Origin: Yamagishiella unicocca
Lineage: Eukaryota > Chlorophyta > Chlorophyceae > Chlamydomonadales > Volvocaceae
DNA length: 64,000 bases
Assembly (NCBI GenBank): GCA_003116995.1
Contig: BDSL01000023.1
Coordinates: forward strand, 248,001-312,000
Direction: 5' to 3'
A model generated the notes under the pieces. It made no database searches, had not been told where the DNA came from, and worked only from the letters and a program-made list of their open reading frames with translations. Below, one piece after another: positions 54,308 through 64,000 of this stretch. Position 1 is the first letter of the stretch, and every line of letters starts with the position of its first letter. The position numbers were made by a program, and so were the translations under genes.

Positions 54308-56062
54308 ATGGCTCCGAATTGCCTCAACGTGCCGGTCTTGCTCCTGGCGGCCGTTCTGCTGGCTCCTGGCTTCACGGTGAGGGGCACATTGCTGCGCGGA
54401 CATCTGTTTGACCTGGCGAGATGCCCGTCCCTGCAGCTGCGGTCCTCGTCCTATGGCCTTCTAATCCTAGCCAGTGGAGGCTCCTTTGGCTAAACATATC
54501 CACGGCGTTTCGCAGGTCGCCAGCGACGCCTTCGGTGGTCGGCGGCTTCTGCAGAACCCCGACCTTCCCAGTCAGCGCAACAGTAGGTCGCTTTAAGCTG
54601 TCATAGGAAAGACGCAAGCGCCTAGCACATTGCGTGCCTGGTCTACCATCTGCATTGTTAGGGTGCCGTCAGTCATGTCCTTCCTGGCGCGAAAGGCAGG
54701 TGCGATCCGGTCGTCTTAACATGGTCATGCCTGACCTCGCACTGCGTTCCGCCTCCAGCAACATTCGACACACCGCGAAGGCAGTCATTGGCTTCCCCAT
54801 GCCGAGTCATACGGCCCGAGCTGTCCTTCCGTCGCAATAGCGCTGCAACTGCGATGTGTCCTACCAAATCCTTTTCGATCGCCATCGCCGCAGGTAACCC
54901 TTCCTGGATGAACAAGGGCTCGCAGGCTCCTCAATCCCAGCCTCAGCAATCCCAGCCTCAGCCATCCCAGCCTCAACAATCCCAGCCTCAACAATCCCAG
55001 CCTCAACAATCCCAGCCTCAACAATCCCAGAGCAACAATAAGGACGGCGCATCCTCGCCTCTGACAATCTACTCTGGGGGCCAGCTCGCCTCGGGCTGGA
55101 AGGACAGCAGCTACGGCGCGCGCCCCTTCGACGCCTTCGCTCCTCAGGGTGAGTTGCCTGGGTCGGGATCAGACATTGCCGGCCTTCACCCCTTTGGAAG
55201 CCCCATTCCATGGGCCTGTGCTGCGCGGTGCCACTTGCCATGTCTATAGACCTGCTGAGACGATCCCGCAGATCCAGTGATTCCGGCCGCTATAGGCTGG
55301 CCCTGAGGCCTTACCCCTGAACGACTCCACCCCTTCTCAGGCAGGAGCGGCGGCACCGCGAGCTGCCACTTCCTGCCCAAGGGAGGCGCAACGAGCTTCT
55401 ACGGTCCCCAGGGCGCCTTCTCGGGCCGCAGGTGCCGGAGGGAGGGGCGAGGATAGATCATCGCATAGCAGCAGCAGTCCGATCCACATCGCTTCCCGAC
55501 CCACATTCCTGCGTTGCGGTAGACGGAACGTGGCCTTTGCGATGTTGCCATCGACGTGCACGACCCATATCCCAGCACGAACCGCTGGTGGAGCCCGACC
55601 CACATCGAGACACTCCCGACCCAAAAAGCACACGGCCCGCAACGTGTGCAACGCCGTTCATTTTTGCTCGCGCACAATTTCACAGCGGCCTCATATGCGA
55701 GAAGCGGCGGTCTAGTTCTCCATCATTGTCGCTGTGCTCGCCTCATCCTTCGTAACTGCTGCCGCTCCTTCGCAACAACCTCACTGGCCTGCAGGGCGCT
55801 TGAGTTCTGGGCCTTCACAGGCTCCGCCGCCTTGCCTGACGTCGAAATTGTCCTGGCCAGCAGCTCCTCCCGCGAGTGCCGTCACGTGCCTCTCAGCTCC
55901 CTATCCGCTGCCCAGACTGACGCCGGCTGGACCAAGTACTGGGTTCCGCTGGACACCTTTGGGTGCGGCTCAAACGCGGGCGAAGTGGTCAAGCTAGATT
56001 TTCGCAACCCGCACAAGGAGTACATCGCGCTTCTGTGCATCGATGACGTGCGCCTTACTTGA
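54308..56062 (+). CDS. small secreted beta-sandwich (carbohydrate-binding-like) protein, 4 exons, 216 residues
   Basis: Exons are 54308-54376, 54926-55148, 55341-55431 and 55795-56062, all in phase. Exon 1 encodes just a signal peptide (MAPNCLNVPVLLLAAVLLAP, then GFT), with likely cleavage near the exon border. A spacer of about seven QPQQS repeats follows, then TIYSGGQLASGWKDSSYG, a block typical of plant and algal galactose-binding-like sandwich domains. Later blocks are ALEFWAFTGSAALPDVEIVL, GWTKYWVPLDTFGC and YIALLCIDDVRL at the C-terminus. That order (asymmetric 'GW.DWS', 'ALEFW', 'GWT...IPL', '..IDDVRL') supports one such fold. It is likely exported to the cell wall or extracellular matrix, perhaps binding a glycan; the ligand is unknown. 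Two TGTAA signals follow (56627 and 56917). Confidence 0.8.
54938..55030. repeat. 15-bp coding repeat (Gln-Pro-Gln-Gln-Ser)
   Basis: About seven copies of cctca(g/a)caatcccag lie in exon 2 of the secreted protein gene, giving a flexible Gln/Pro/Ser spacer between the signal peptide and the folded domain. The third copy has Pro for the second Gln. Confidence 0.9.
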
Positions 56063-57070
56063 GCCCGCGGTTGTGTCTTGCATGTGGCTAGTTAGCGAGG
56101 GGGCGGTGAGTAGAGGACGGTTGGCCAGGCGTCGGTTGGGGCTGAAGCGGATAGGCGCTGGTGCAGAAATGGTATGAGTGGAGAGGAGAGCGAGAAGGGG
56201 CGAGTTCATTCGCGGAGTAATGAAGAAATTCGCCTACAGATGATAGCAAGGCCAGCTCGCCGGCCACCGTGTGGGTCGTAACAGCTGGCAGGCCAGCGTG
56301 GAGTGCAGTGGAGGGGTAGCATGCATACTAAGCAGCTTGCGTTTCATAGCGGGGTGGTAGTACTAGGTGTGGTACGGCAGGTATGTACGACCATGCATCA
56401 TTACTTTGCAGCGACTCTGATCTGGTCGGCTACATTTGTGGTTCACCGGCGGGGACGTAGCAATGCAAGCTGCGTGAGAGAGGTAGAGGGAGAGCTGCGT
56501 GTCCTGGGCTGCGCGCAGTCTCCCGCCAGTAGACCCGGCCTACGCACATCATGCAAGAGGCATGGCCCAAGCGCATCATACTAAAGGCATTAACTCTGCA
56601 CATCATACTGGAGATATGAGGCGGGTTGTAAATTTCGGCAAATCATGAATCCACACCGCATACCGGTACATCAAAATTGTGCACAACATGGCGGCAACAT
56701 GGCATGCCCGTCCAAGCTAACCGAAGGGGGTACGGCACCGTGCGACACAAAAACAAATACACACGGATGAGGCGTGTCATCTTCCGACACAACCAAGGCC
56801 GGACAGGCTCTTGCAGCTGGGTGGGAGGGACGCTTGCCGCGTCCCCGCCGTACCTTGAATGCAGCACCCGTAGTGCAATGTGAGAGTGCGCATCCTGACG
56901 CACTGCTCATCCCCACTGTAATGGATTTTGCATAAGTGCTGCTTATGCGGTCGCAAGCGCTGTTTACGCAGTTGCAAGCGCTGCTCTGCCATGACTCCTT
57001 ATGTTACTGCTTTACCCTGCACCCACACATCCAGGCGTGCCCCGGAACCCAAACTACCTCTTCCCGCTAC
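56063..57070. other. convergent intergenic region
   Basis: Lies between the 3' ends of the plus-strand secreted-protein gene and the minus-strand histidine phosphatase gene. It should hold both 3' UTRs. No TTACA (a minus-strand TGTAA) was noticed close to the phosphatase stop. No gene is recognised. Confidence 0.5.
56627..56631 (+). terminator. TGTAA poly(A) signal
   Basis: First TGTAA after the stop of the secreted-protein gene (565 bp downstream). TGTAA is the usual volvocine polyadenylation signal. A second one is at 56917-56921. Confidence 0.5.
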
Positions 57071-59832
57071 TCAATCATCGAGCGCCGACATCCACAGCAC
57101 TCCGCGCTCCCCCGTTGGATCCGGCAGCAGCTCCCAGCCCGCGTCCGCGCCGCCGTCGCCCGCTGGCCCTCCCTCGGCCAGCCGCTCCTCATCCTCCACC
57201 TCCCCCGCCGCCAGCACCACAAACCCCGTGTGGCGTACTTCGTACACCAGTGCCCACGGCGCCGCCGTCATCGCCGCGCACGCCACCGCCTCGCCATGAG
57301 TGACCACGAGCACCGCCTCACCCAACGGCTCGTCCTCCTGCAGCCCGTGCCCTCGGTGGTTGGGCCCCAGGGCACGGTGGTTGGCGACGTGGTGGTTGGG
57401 AACGTCCACCTGGCTGATGGGCTGGCGAAGCAGCTGCCGCAGGCCCTCCTCGTCCTCGTCGTCGTACATGTCGTACTTGCTTGCGCTGGCGTGGGTGTCA
57501 TTCGCGGTCCGAGGCGGCGTCGCTTCATTGGCTTCGTGTGACTCACCACTCACCGGCTCCGCCGCACCCGGCAGTAACGTCGGCGCCGTTTCGCACGGCG
57601 CCGTGGCGGCGGCGCCGGCGAGAGCGTCGGACCGCCGCTCTGCTGCCAGCCACAGGGCGCGCCACGGCGCCGCCTCAGCCAGGCCCGGCTTCAGACCGCC
57701 CCCTGCAACCGACGGGTGCTCGTGCCCGCCGCCGTTGGCGGCAGCGCCGCCGCCACCGCCGCCGCAGTCGCCCGCGTTGCTATCAGCAGGAGTTCCCCCT
57801 GCAGTCCCTGCGTCCGCCGCTTCCGCCGCCGCCATCAGGCAACGGAGGGCAGCCCTATAGCGCGCATGTGCATCCTCAAGCGTCTCCGGAGTGCACGGCA
57901 CTCCGTACGACGGCGCTGCCTCCGCCGTCGCGCCGTCGCCACCACCGGCACCTCCGCCAATGGAAGGACTTACGGGGTGTGGGGCTGAGTTCGCTCCGGG
58001 CGGCACCAGCTCGTCGCTGCCAAGGGGCTCTCCTTCTTGCTGCTGCTGCTGCTGTCCTTCTTGCTGCTGCCCTTCTTGATGCCGCTGCTGTTCCTGCTGC
58101 TGCCTAGCGTGATGCTCGTGCCCGGCCACGTCAGCGTTGTCAGCTGGTGCAGCAGCGCCGTCAGCTGGTGTGGCAGTACCGTCAGCTGGTGCGGCAGCAT
58201 CGTCCCCAGATGGCAGCGGTGCCCCCACCGCAAGCTGATTCTCGTCCCCCAGCTCCGAGCCTGACGCCCGAGACCCCTCGGTCGCCGACCACATGCCACC
58301 ATCGCGGCTGTCTCCGTCATCGGCTGCATGCTCGGTGGCAGCGCAGGCGGCACTGGCGCGGATCACACCGCCATCAGGAGCAGCAGCCGGCGCACGTGCG
58401 GCGGAGGGCTCCAGGGAGGCAGCAGAGACCCGCGGGTCTGCAGGGGGAGGCAGCATGGCTACTGACAGGCCCTGTGCCCGTACCGAGGGCAGGATTGAGG
58501 GAGGCGACCACCGGTTGGTTAGGGATAGCAAGACTGCATCGCGTTCGAAAGGAATTGACGTGATGGTCATTTTGAGGCGGAAGGGAAGTGACGACAGGAC
58601 AAGGCACGCGCTGCCTTCTGCGCTGTCACGATGTGGTGTCGCTACCAGCACCGACGTATCGGTACGGCTGCATCAGGTTCCACCAACGCTCAAAAAGACT
58701 GTGACAAAGGCTCCTACCCACTGTACTGCACACCGCCACGGGTCCACGCACATTTCCCTCCAATGCACGCCACGCGGCAGCACCGCCCTGGCCCTCCATC
58801 CCAGCCCCACCTTGAGGACCTGTCCAGCTACTGCGGAGTCACCTTCCTCCTGCGTCTGAATGTCCAACCCCACTGCCTGTTGCTGGTGCAGCTGGTGCTG
58901 CTGCCCGTGTTGTCCATTTTGCTGCTGTGCAGTCGCGCCCCCGCCAGCCACCACCGCACCCAGCTGCGCCAGGTACTCCTCGGGGCCTAAGCCCCTGTCG
59001 CCGCCGGACCCTGGCAGGGCCCCTGGTTGTGTCCACATCCACTCCGGCAGGGGGCCGGAGGGCACTGACGACATGCGACACAGCGTCTCCGAAAGCGACC
59101 AGCTGACGTGCAGCTGCTGCAGCCCCAGGCGGCGGCACGCGGCAGCGGCGGTCTGCAGGCACCTGCGGGAGCGGTTTCGGAGCCGGGAGGGCGGCGACGG
59201 CTCGTGGGTTAGTGCCGGGGCGAAGGTGGTGCCGGAGAATGGCAAGGCCTCTGCGGGCCATGGACAAGCCGCACATTGGCTGCCGCTCCCTGCCGTCACG
59301 CGCTTTAACCCGGCCTCGAATCTACGCTGACATGTTGCGCAAGTTGCGTGGATGACACAGCTGTAAGTAGGCATAAGTAAATGGCAGCCCCTCAGGACCC
59401 ACAACCCGGTTCCGGAGCCCGTGACTGTCCGCCTCTGCGCCCTCCGTCCTTGCTTAGCCTTGCTCCGCTTTGTTACCGCTTGCCATGCCGGCAAGAGAGA
59501 GTAATACCGCCCACCCGAAGATGTGGCCTTGAGCATCACCTATCGCCTTTGCCTTGTGCGTGCCCACTGAACTTCCGTCGCATGAACTTCCCTCACCTCA
59601 GGAATGGCGACGTCATAACGGCAACAATTCTCGCCCCCGTGCGACGCTCCCAGGTAGACAGCTTTGCCGCTGCCTCCTCTGCTTGCGCCAAACCGAGTGG
59701 CGAAGAAAGCGGCGGGTCCCAGGGTCGGCCCCCAGGCCGCGCGGCCTCAGCAGCAGGCCAGCCGTCTTCAACTTCATCCTGACGCTGAGCATGTCGTATC
59801 ACAAGCACATAGCGACGCACAGACGGCGCCAT
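57071..59832 (-). CDS. histidine phosphatase (phosphoglycerate-mutase-like) family protein, 3 exons, 640 residues
   Basis: Minus-strand exons are 59832-59597, 59162-58843 and 58437-57071, in phase; the stop is at 57071-57073. The N-terminus reads MAPSVRRYVLVIRHAQRQ, with the catalytic Arg-His pair at residues 13-14 (RHA instead of the usual RHG). It continues with RPWDPPLSSPLGLAQAEEAA and ARIVAVMTSPFLR, then CLQTAAAACRRLGL, the order of UBASH3/TFIIIC-tau55-type histidine phosphatases. The second catalytic His lies in AVLVVTHGEAVACAA (His about 566), followed by VYEVRHTGFVVL. Between them is an unusually long insertion, residues of about 190-530, rich in Ala, Gly, Gln and Pro. Both phosphatase halves are conserved, so activity is plausible; the substrate is unknown. 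The start could also lie further upstream, as the frame is open to a GTG at 59856, but the ATG just before the core fits family length. Confidence 0.82.
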
Positions 59833-60193
59833 CTCTAGCGGTCCTAAGAGGTTCACTTCATACAGATTTCAAAGAGGTCGTTACGGCCGCATTTGACAGC
59901 GCGCCTAGTTATTTAAACGCAGGAAATATATTCTATAGTTTGTTACAAATATAGGTTTGCCAGCATGCATCACGTATGTGATGAGGAAATAGGCATACAA
60001 CAAAAGTGCGATCCAGTCTCAAATTTCGCATACCGTTATGTGACTTAATTAGCACGTGCATACTTTTTATCCTGCTCGCGCAGACTAATTATCTCAGCCC
60101 TCATAACCACCAATTTCAAGGATGCGCGAATTTGCGGTTAAGCCGGGCTTTTGACCCCATTGATACCGCTTTCACAATAGGTTCTAGACCACA
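59833..60193. promoter_or_regulatory. short divergent promoter, histidine phosphatase / rhodanese-like gene
   Basis: 361 bp separate the two start codons. This is the most AT-rich stretch of the right part, with tatttaaa at 59910-59917 (TTTAAATA on the minus strand, about 80 bp upstream of the phosphatase ATG) and aatatattctatag near 59925-59938. Both genes probably share this promoter. Confidence 0.5.
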
Positions 60194-63100
60194 ATGCCAG
60201 CAGTCATCAACGTCGGTGGGCCCGTGGCGTGGGGTCTTGTCGTGCTGGTGTCGGTGTGGGCCGTTCGCGCGGGCAGAGCGCTCGCAGGACGCCGCCGCGC
60301 ACGCCGCGATGAGGAAGACGACGTCATGCTGCTCGACCCCAACGCGCCCCAGCCGCGATACCTGCAGCGCTTGTCGGCGACGGCCATCCGCATGCTGGTG
60401 CGCAAGGGGCAGGGGCTGGCGGCCAGCGGGGAGGGGCCTCATGAAGCACGGCGGGGGCGGGCAGTGTTTGGGTGGCGGTGGTGGACGGGCGATTGGGTGG
60501 GCCGCAGGGCGCAGGGGTGCAGAGGGTAGCGAAGGAACACGTGTTACGACACATGAGGTGGAGGAACCGGTGGCCTAGTTGGAGACAGGTTTGAACGCGT
60601 GTTTTGAGGCTGCAGGGGGTTGCGGCAGGTGGTGCAGTTTGCGCCGCCTGTCCGCTGTTGTGTATCGGCATGTGCTAGTGCCGATCCCGCCACGGCGGCC
60701 GACCCCCTCAATGCTGGATCCTGAATTCTGGATCCTGGATCCTCGCTTGACCTAACCTGGCGCAGATTGAAACCGGCGCCCTGCCGTGCGCAATCCTCGA
60801 GCTGGCTGACGGCAGCGGGACAGCTAGCAGCGGCGGCGCCGCCGCTGGCGGGGGGCGGGGACGCGCGGCGGCAGCAGCTGCTCGGGGCTCAGGCGCGGGG
60901 TCTGCATCGGCTCCTGCCGGTGGCGCCGCTGGCGGGCCCTCGCAGCTCCCCCTTCGGATTGTGCCGCCGGAGCTGGCGGCGGCGGTGCCCGGAATGCCGG
61001 GTGCGGTTCGAAGGGGGGGGGCCGTAATGCGGTTCGGGGGGATGGCATAATGCGGTCCGGGAGGGCCGCTGTTTCTGGGGTGCGGTTGCGGCGGAGAGGC
61101 GCAGGGTGCAGTGTTGCGGGGGGTGAGGTAGCGATGGATCGCATGTTGCATATGTTGCGGGCTGACGGAGGCGGGGCGGGGCTCCGAAGACGTGTGGGGC
61201 AGTTATAAGCGTGTGCGAGCGTCCACAGCCGCTGGGCCCGAATCAGTAGGAGGCGAGCCACCTCCCTCTCCACGACTCGTTCCATCACTCCCCATCCCTC
61301 GCCACCTCCCTTACCACCTTCCCGCCCCTCCCTGGATTGCGTGATGCAGCCGCCGCCTGGGTGCGGGCGGTCTCAAGCCCTGAGGCCTGGCGCTCGGAGC
61401 TGACACGGGCAGCGGCGGCCGCCGGCAGCGGCGCCTCGCCCGCCGCCGCTGGCTCGTCACTGCGGTCGTCGTACGCCTCGTCGTACGGGTCATCGTTCGG
61501 GCGGGAGGGCGCCAGCAGCGGCGGGGGGGTGCCGGCGCGGGGGCGGCTGATGCTGCAGCCCCGGGCCCCCCACGCACTGAACAGCGGCAGTAGCGGCGGC
61601 GTTCAGGGCGGCCATGGGAGCTACAGCCATGGTGGAAGCGTGCTGCCGCCGCCCGAGCAGCTGCCGTCGCCGCAGCTGTCAAACCCTCACCCTCACCCAC
61701 AACCACAACAGCCGCAGCAGCAGCAGGAAGGGGAGGGCCAGGCCTGCAGTGCAATCGGCGCATCGTCACAAAGCGCGCAGGCCGACACTAGGACGGGCGC
61801 CACGGCGTGGGTTTCGGAGCCCCAAGAGCTCCAAGAGCCGGGAGCACCGTTGCCTGAGAGGGCGACCAACGGGGGTCTCGGGATCCTGCAGTGCCATCAC
61901 CAGCCGCACCAGGCGGCGGCGGCGGGGGGGGGGAGTGGCGGCGCCGCCGCGATCACTGCGGCCGCCGCCACGGCGGCGACGGCGGCGGCCGCCAACATGG
62001 CCTCCCTGCCGTACCCGCCGCGTCACGCGCTGGTGGTGGTACTGGGCCGTAATGAGCGGACGGTGGCGGCGGTGACAGCGGCGGCGGCGGCGGCGGGGTA
62101 TAGCAGGTGGGGAGGGGATTTGGGTGGCGGCGGAGGTGGCGGCGGAGGTGGCGTGCGAGGCGGAGGTGGTGCTAGATGTCGTGGTGGAAGGGGGGTAGCG
62201 GGGAAAGGGGGAGGGTATCACAGCAAGCGGAGCGAAAGGGGAGGGTAGCAAGGGGGTGTTTCACGAGGAAGGCCACACCTCCCGGCTGCCGCTCCCATCG
62301 GGAGGGGGGGGCGAACCGGCTGATGGCCGCCAGCCTACTGACCCCCTCCTCCCGATGATGTGACGATAGGCCGCCGCCCTTTCCCCTGCTGTGCCTCTTG
62401 CTCCCTCTCCTCTCTCCTCCCCCTCTGCCGCGCCCGCCACCGGCCGCCGTCGTGGCTCCAGGGTGGGCACCTGGTGCGGCCAGCCCGACTCCTTCGCCGC
62501 CACCTCCCTCGGAGGACCCCGGCTGCCCTGCCTCAGCCGCGACGGGCTGTGGCTGATGCTGCAGCTGGGGCCCGACCCGCTCTTCCACGTGCCCTCCCTG
62601 GTGCTCGATGTACGGCGACCTGACGAGCGACTGTCGTACGGAGCGATCCGGGGCACGATCAACGTGCCAGGTGGGCGGTGACTAAACGCGGTGCCGGGGC
62701 CTGTGAGGTTTTTTTGTCGCGGGGGATTTGAACCAGGGGCTTGTGGTTGTATTTATACTTCCGCTTCAATGACCCTGGCCCATGCTCCCCTGCCCCGCCG
62801 CCACCCGTTCGGCAGCCGACGAGCTGGCGGCGGCGCTGGCGCTGGCCCCCCTGGAGTTCCGGAGGCGCTACGGAGTGCCCCTGCCGGCTGAGGGTGATGT
62901 GGTGGTGGTCTTATCGCGGTCGGGGCGGCGGGCGGCGTGGGCGGCGCAGCTCTGCGTGGACGCGGGTCTCAAGAGGTGCGGCTCCATTGGGGTCGCGAGG
63001 AAGACCCATGGATGTGAGGAAAACCGTTTAGAGCAGACGTTTCGAGATGGGATGGGGCCGCATGGGGTGGGGCCGCGTCCGCTGGTCCGCCGTTCAGAGG

Positions 63101-64000
63101 GGCGCACCCCTTGTGGAACACACGCCTCCTGGAACAGCACAGGACCGCAAGCTGGCAACCCGCGCCGCCTGCCTCCGCCGCCCGGCGCCTCACACCGCCC
63201 CTCACGCCGGCCTCTCCACCAGGGTCTTCGTGTACAGTGAGGGCGTGTACGGCTGGCGCCTGGAGGAGCGCGTGAAGCCGTACAGGGCGTACGACTTGGT
63301 GAGCTCCAGGGGGGTGCGCGTCCACCGCTGCCGCTGCTGCTGCTGCTGCTGCTGCTGCTTTGCTGCACGGATGGCCTGTTGCCACAGCACCCTGCGCTGC
63401 CCGCCGCCCATCGCCCGCCCTCCTCCGCTGTGCTCTGCTGTCCTAACCTTCAGGGCGCACTGCCGCCCGACCCGGAGCCCTTCACCCCCGAGGAGCCGGA
63501 TGAAGCAACGGGATTCGAGGTGGGTCACTGCCGTAACCGCATCCCTTTCGCCTCAGTTGCCCTGCCGCTGGACCGGTAGCGACTACCATCACCACTGCCA
63601 CCACCATCACCACCATCACCGTCACCACAAGCACCACCATCGCCACCACCACCATCCGCCACCACCACCACCACCACCACCGACACCAACACCACCGCCA
63701 CCACTAACACCACCAACGCCACCAACGCCACCGACACCACCCGCAGGAGCTCCACTCTCTGGGCATGTCGATGCGGCAGGGGCCGCGCCCCTCCCGCTTC
63801 GAAGTCATCAGCGCCGCGCACAGCACCCCGCAGGGAGGAGCCATGACACCCGGGACAGCCACAGCCACACAACAGGGCGGCATGGCGCCGGGCGCGCCGC
63901 TTCTCCACCAGGCCGGGAGGTCGTCATCACCAGCTCCTGGGACCATGACCTTGCTGCCGGGAACACAGGGGGGCCATGCGGCGCTGGTGGGGGGATCACC
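60194..64000 (+). CDS. membrane-anchored rhodanese-like protein without catalytic Cys, 8 exons, 3' end outside window
   Basis: Exons: 60194-60397, 60766-61000, 61350-62106, 62462-62670, 62816-62975, 63223-63298, 63454-63519 and 63747->64000, all in phase. The first donor (CTG then GTGCGC) is the least certain. Starts MPAVINVGGPVAWGLVVLVS, one likely membrane segment (residues of about 8-26) followed by an Arg-rich stretch. Residues of about 130-390 are low-complexity Ser/Gly/Gln/His. A rhodanese domain follows: HVPSLVLDVRRPDERLSYGA, IRGTINVPADEL, then DVVVVLSRSGRRAAWAAQLC, KRVFVYSEGVYGWRLEE and YRAYDLGALPPDPEPF. The active-site loop, normally CRSGxRS, begins with Ser (SRSGRR, residue about 503), so sulfurtransferase activity is unlikely; binding or regulation is the better guess. 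The tail is Met/Gln/Gly/Pro-rich and open to the window end. A signal-anchor at the plastid or ER membrane is possible. Confidence 0.8.
62996..63050 (+). repeat. dispersed intronic element (family 1) in the rhodanese-like gene
   Basis: gaggaagacccatggatgtg then aggaaaaccgtttagagcag, in intron 5, about 20 bp from the donor. It is the same element as at 46318-46362 and, inverted, at 44611 and 48359, but in an unrelated gene. Confidence 0.78.
63590..63745. repeat. CAC-rich trinucleotide repeat in the last visible intron
   Basis: Runs of accatcacc/accaccacc and gccaccaac fill most of the intron between the exons ending 63519 and starting 63747. Simple sequence only. Confidence 0.9.

Noticed and set aside
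62715..62760. tRNA gene on the minus strand (ggggatttgaacc resembles a T-arm)
   Set aside because: The T-arm stem does not pair properly, and no anticodon or acceptor arm could be matched. It is at most a tRNA-derived repeat scrap.

Overview
The window looks like nuclear DNA of a volvocine green alga (Chlamydomonas/Volvox group). It is GC-rich. Its genes are split by many introns of about 100-700 bp with GT..AG borders and CAG acceptors, its proteins are rich in Ala, Gly, Pro and Gln runs, and TGTAA poly(A) signals follow some genes. A Copia-type LTR element and long satellite arrays are present. All gene models were built by eye from reading frames, splice borders and intron phase; the species is not identifiable from the sequence.

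Layout, left to right. 1-1.9 kb: nothing recognised. 1.9-4.26 kb (+): an NAD(P)-binding atypical SDR gene with a transit-peptide-like start. 4.35-6.79 kb: a deleted Copia element with both LTRs and a 5-bp target duplication, 91 bp after that gene's stop. 6.8-7.9 kb: small tandem and purine repeats. 7.9-28.3 kb (+): three TPR exons of a kinesin-light-chain-like protein, the second and third apparently separated by a 19.6-kb intron. That intron holds two arrays of one 142-bp satellite, an array of a 179-bp satellite, and a minus-strand island with a 54-bp minisatellite that is open in several frames. 28.3-31.9 kb (+): a Pro-codon-rich 179-bp repeat that is probably intronic, then two exons that may end the TPR gene. 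31.9-35.4 kb: no gene recognised. 35.4-39.4 kb (-): a complete five-exon ARID-domain gene. 40.0-53.45 kb (+): a 23-exon gene whose exons all join in frame to encode 2,486 residues. 54.3-56.1 kb (+): a small secreted protein with a beta-sandwich-like domain. 57.1-59.8 kb (-): a histidine-phosphatase-family protein. 60.2 kb to the end (+): a membrane-anchored rhodanese-like protein without the catalytic Cys, running off the window.

The most interesting item is the 2,486-residue protein. Its C-terminal two thirds repeats a degenerate module of the type aLDxVRPRxPAxxF, often one module per exon, with one stretch resembling a sperm-tail PG-rich (SHIPPO/ODF3) repeat. I do not recognise the module as a named family; a microtubule or axonemal role is an inference. 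Second is the satellite-filled giant intron. The genes do not form an operon-like system. Pairs share divergent promoters (ARID with the giant repeat gene; histidine phosphatase with the rhodanese-like gene), and short repeated elements recur in the introns of unrelated genes.
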